Part shown: in pieces, positions 62,949 to 64,000 of the stretch | Position numbering within the stretch: the stretch's first letter is position 1 | How the letters are laid out: every line of letters begins with the position of its first letter | From: Neisseria dumasiana | GTDB lineage: Bacteria > Pseudomonadota > Gammaproteobacteria > Burkholderiales > Neisseriaceae | Length of the DNA: 64,000 nt | Direction: 5' to 3' | Assembly: GCF_022870885.1 (NCBI RefSeq) | Contig: NZ_CP091509.1 | Location: 1,550,001-1,614,000, forward strand | Translations under genes and position numbers: made by a program | Notes under the pieces: generated by a model | Databases searched by the model: none | The model's input: only the letters and a program-made list of their open reading frames with translations | Told to the model about the DNA's origin: nothing

Positions 62949-64000
62949 ATGCGTTTAAAGTCACCGTTAAAAAGCAAGGAATTTATGCGCGAGCTGGCGG
63001 AGTATGCCGGCCAGTTGCGCAGCCTGATTGAGGCGGAAGTTGAGGGATTTTCAACCAAGCCAGCCGATATTCTGCGCCGCCGCCAAGCGGTGTTAGACCC
63101 CATTTCAGGTTACGAATACTTTGTAAACAACTACTTCCCGCACTATATCAGCAGCGGCAGTAAATCAGAGCTGCACGAATATCTGTTTGGGCTGTTGCCG
63201 AAAGTGGCAGCGGACAAGGAAAGCCGATCAGAGGCGATTGCTGCTCCGCGCGGTGAGGCTAAATCGACGTTGGTTACCCAGCTTTATACGCTTTGGCGGA
63301 TTGTAACCGGGCAAACGCACTATGCCGTTATTGTGATGGACAGTATCGACCAAGCATACCCAATGCTTGAGACCATCAAGGCGGAGCTCGAATTTAACCC
63401 GCGCATTGCCGCCGACTTCCCCGAAGCTGTGGGAGCCGGGCGTGTTTGGCAGGCCGGCACGATTGTAACGGCCAACAGCGTTAAGGTTCAGGTCGCGGGT
63501 AGCGGGAAAAAGTTGCGCGGTATGCGCCACGGCCCGTACCGACCCGATTTGTGCATACTCGACGATATCGAGAATGACGAGCAGGTACAAAACCCCGAGC
63601 AGCGGAAAAAGCTGCAATCGTGGCTGGAAAAAACCATCGAGCCTTTAGGCGGCGTAGGTAAAAAGTACGACATTATCTATATCGGAACCATCCTGCATCA
63701 TGACAGTGTGCTTTCACGCACGTTGCAAAACAAGTTTTGGCGCAGCCGCTTGTTTAAAGCCGTGAAACGCTGGCCGGACAATATGGACTTGTGGGAAGAG
63801 TGGGAGACTATTTGGCGCAATTACGGCGAAGAGGCTGCCATGCGGTTTTATGCCGACAACAAGGCAGACATGGAAGCCGGCGCGGTTACTTCGTGGGCGG
63901 CGCGCGGTATTTTGGAGCTGATGAAAAAGCGCGCCAAAATCGGCCCGCATTCTTTTGCTTGCGAATATCAAAATGACCCCGCCAGCGGCGAAGATTCGCC
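62949..64000 (+). CDS. Phage terminase large subunit, partial (runs off the window)
   Basis: 350 codons are visible from the ATG at 62949, which lies just after a DUS. It is the packaging motor ATPase/nuclease of the Mu gp28 position. The ATPase has a Walker A-like APRGEAKST (about 99-107) and Walker B LCILDDIEND (about 199-208). SGKKLRGMRHGPYRPD precedes the Walker B. The nuclease domain lies beyond the right edge. Confidence 0.85.
   Translation, partial: MRLKSPLKSKEFMRELAEYAGQLRSLIEAEVEGFSTKPADILRRRQAVLDPISGYEYFVNNYFPHYISSGSKSELHEYLFGLLPKVAADKESRSEAIAAPRGEAKSTLVTQLYTLWRIVTGQTHYAVIVMDSIDQAYPMLETIKAELEFNPRIAADFPEAVGAGRVWQAGTIVTANSVKVQVAGSGKKLRGMRHGPYRPDLCILDDIENDEQVQNPEQRKKLQSWLEKTIEPLGGVGKKYDIIYIGTILHHDSVLSRTLQNKFWRSRLFKAVKRWPDNMDLWEEWETIWRNYGEEAAMRFYADNKADMEAGAVTSWAARGILELMKKRAKIGPHSFACEYQNDPASGEDS

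Larger units (their letters stand above)
45936..64000 (+). mobile_element. Mu-like transposable prophage, left part
   Basis: Gene order is that of Mu-like phages: leftward repressor, then ner, A (DDE transposase), B (ATPase), gam, gemA, mor, lysis genes and DUF1804/terminase. The right end lies beyond the window. The left boundary is not certain. Mu-type ends start with TG, and TGTAAGGGG at 45936, followed by two GTAA/TAACTTA-like units up to about 45980, is the best candidate. The host terminator ends at 45919 and the phage repressor terminator starts at 46118, so the junction must lie between them. Confidence 0.85.

Overview
The window is chromosomal DNA from a Neisseria species. The 12-mer DNA uptake sequence (DUS) occurs dozens of times, singly and as inverted pairs that act as terminators. 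The prevailing form is AGGCCGTCTGAA, the AG dialect, not the ATGCCGTCTGAA form of N. meningitidis and N. gonorrhoeae. Many genes have clear neisserial orthologues: the BfrA/BfrB pair, the ASBT-type symporter, MacAB, ComP and PilV-like pilins, and a Mu-like prophage. I infer a commensal or animal-associated Neisseria and cannot name the species.

Positions 1-27,000 are core chromosome: bamE-dapB; lolC-lolD; a bile-acid:Na+ symporter; rpe; hom; ubiJ; the heterobacterioferritin pair bfrA-bfrB; typA; murI; tsaE-amiC; a TrpXYZ-like ABC importer; and a macA-macB-outer-membrane-factor efflux operon. Gene gaps hold small palindromic or MITE-like repeats and DUS hairpins.

Positions 27,400-29,110 hold two type IV pilin-like genes. 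The second is comP, the DUS receptor for natural transformation. It is split by a complete 713-bp IS1016-like element (IS1595 family) with an 8-bp target duplication. Removing the element and one duplication copy restores an open 152-residue comP. A genome saturated with DUS therefore has its DUS receptor interrupted at this locus.

Positions 29,200-45,900 are again mostly core (ettA, hflX, tatD, uvrA, fpr, lspA, ispH, ksgA, a GlnQ-like ATPase, dsbD). An accessory island at 36,400-38,720 encodes an autoinhibited Fic protein and a HicAB toxin-antitoxin pair. The Fic gene ends in an AT-dialect DUS terminator, which suggests import from another neisserial lineage.

From about 45,930 to the right edge lies the left two-thirds or so of a Mu-like prophage. 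It starts with a leftward LexA-like repressor, then an operator/early promoter region with repeated AAGTAGTAA sites and an rrn-type boxA. The rightward early genes follow: ner, transposase A and ATPase B. Next come a run of small unknown genes, a methyltransferase, gam and rdgC, and a terminator-flanked accessory gene (moron). Then come gemA and mor, a lysis cassette (GH108 endolysin, nested Rz/Rz1 spanins) and the small and large terminase genes. The large terminase runs off the end. The right end, head and tail genes are outside the window.
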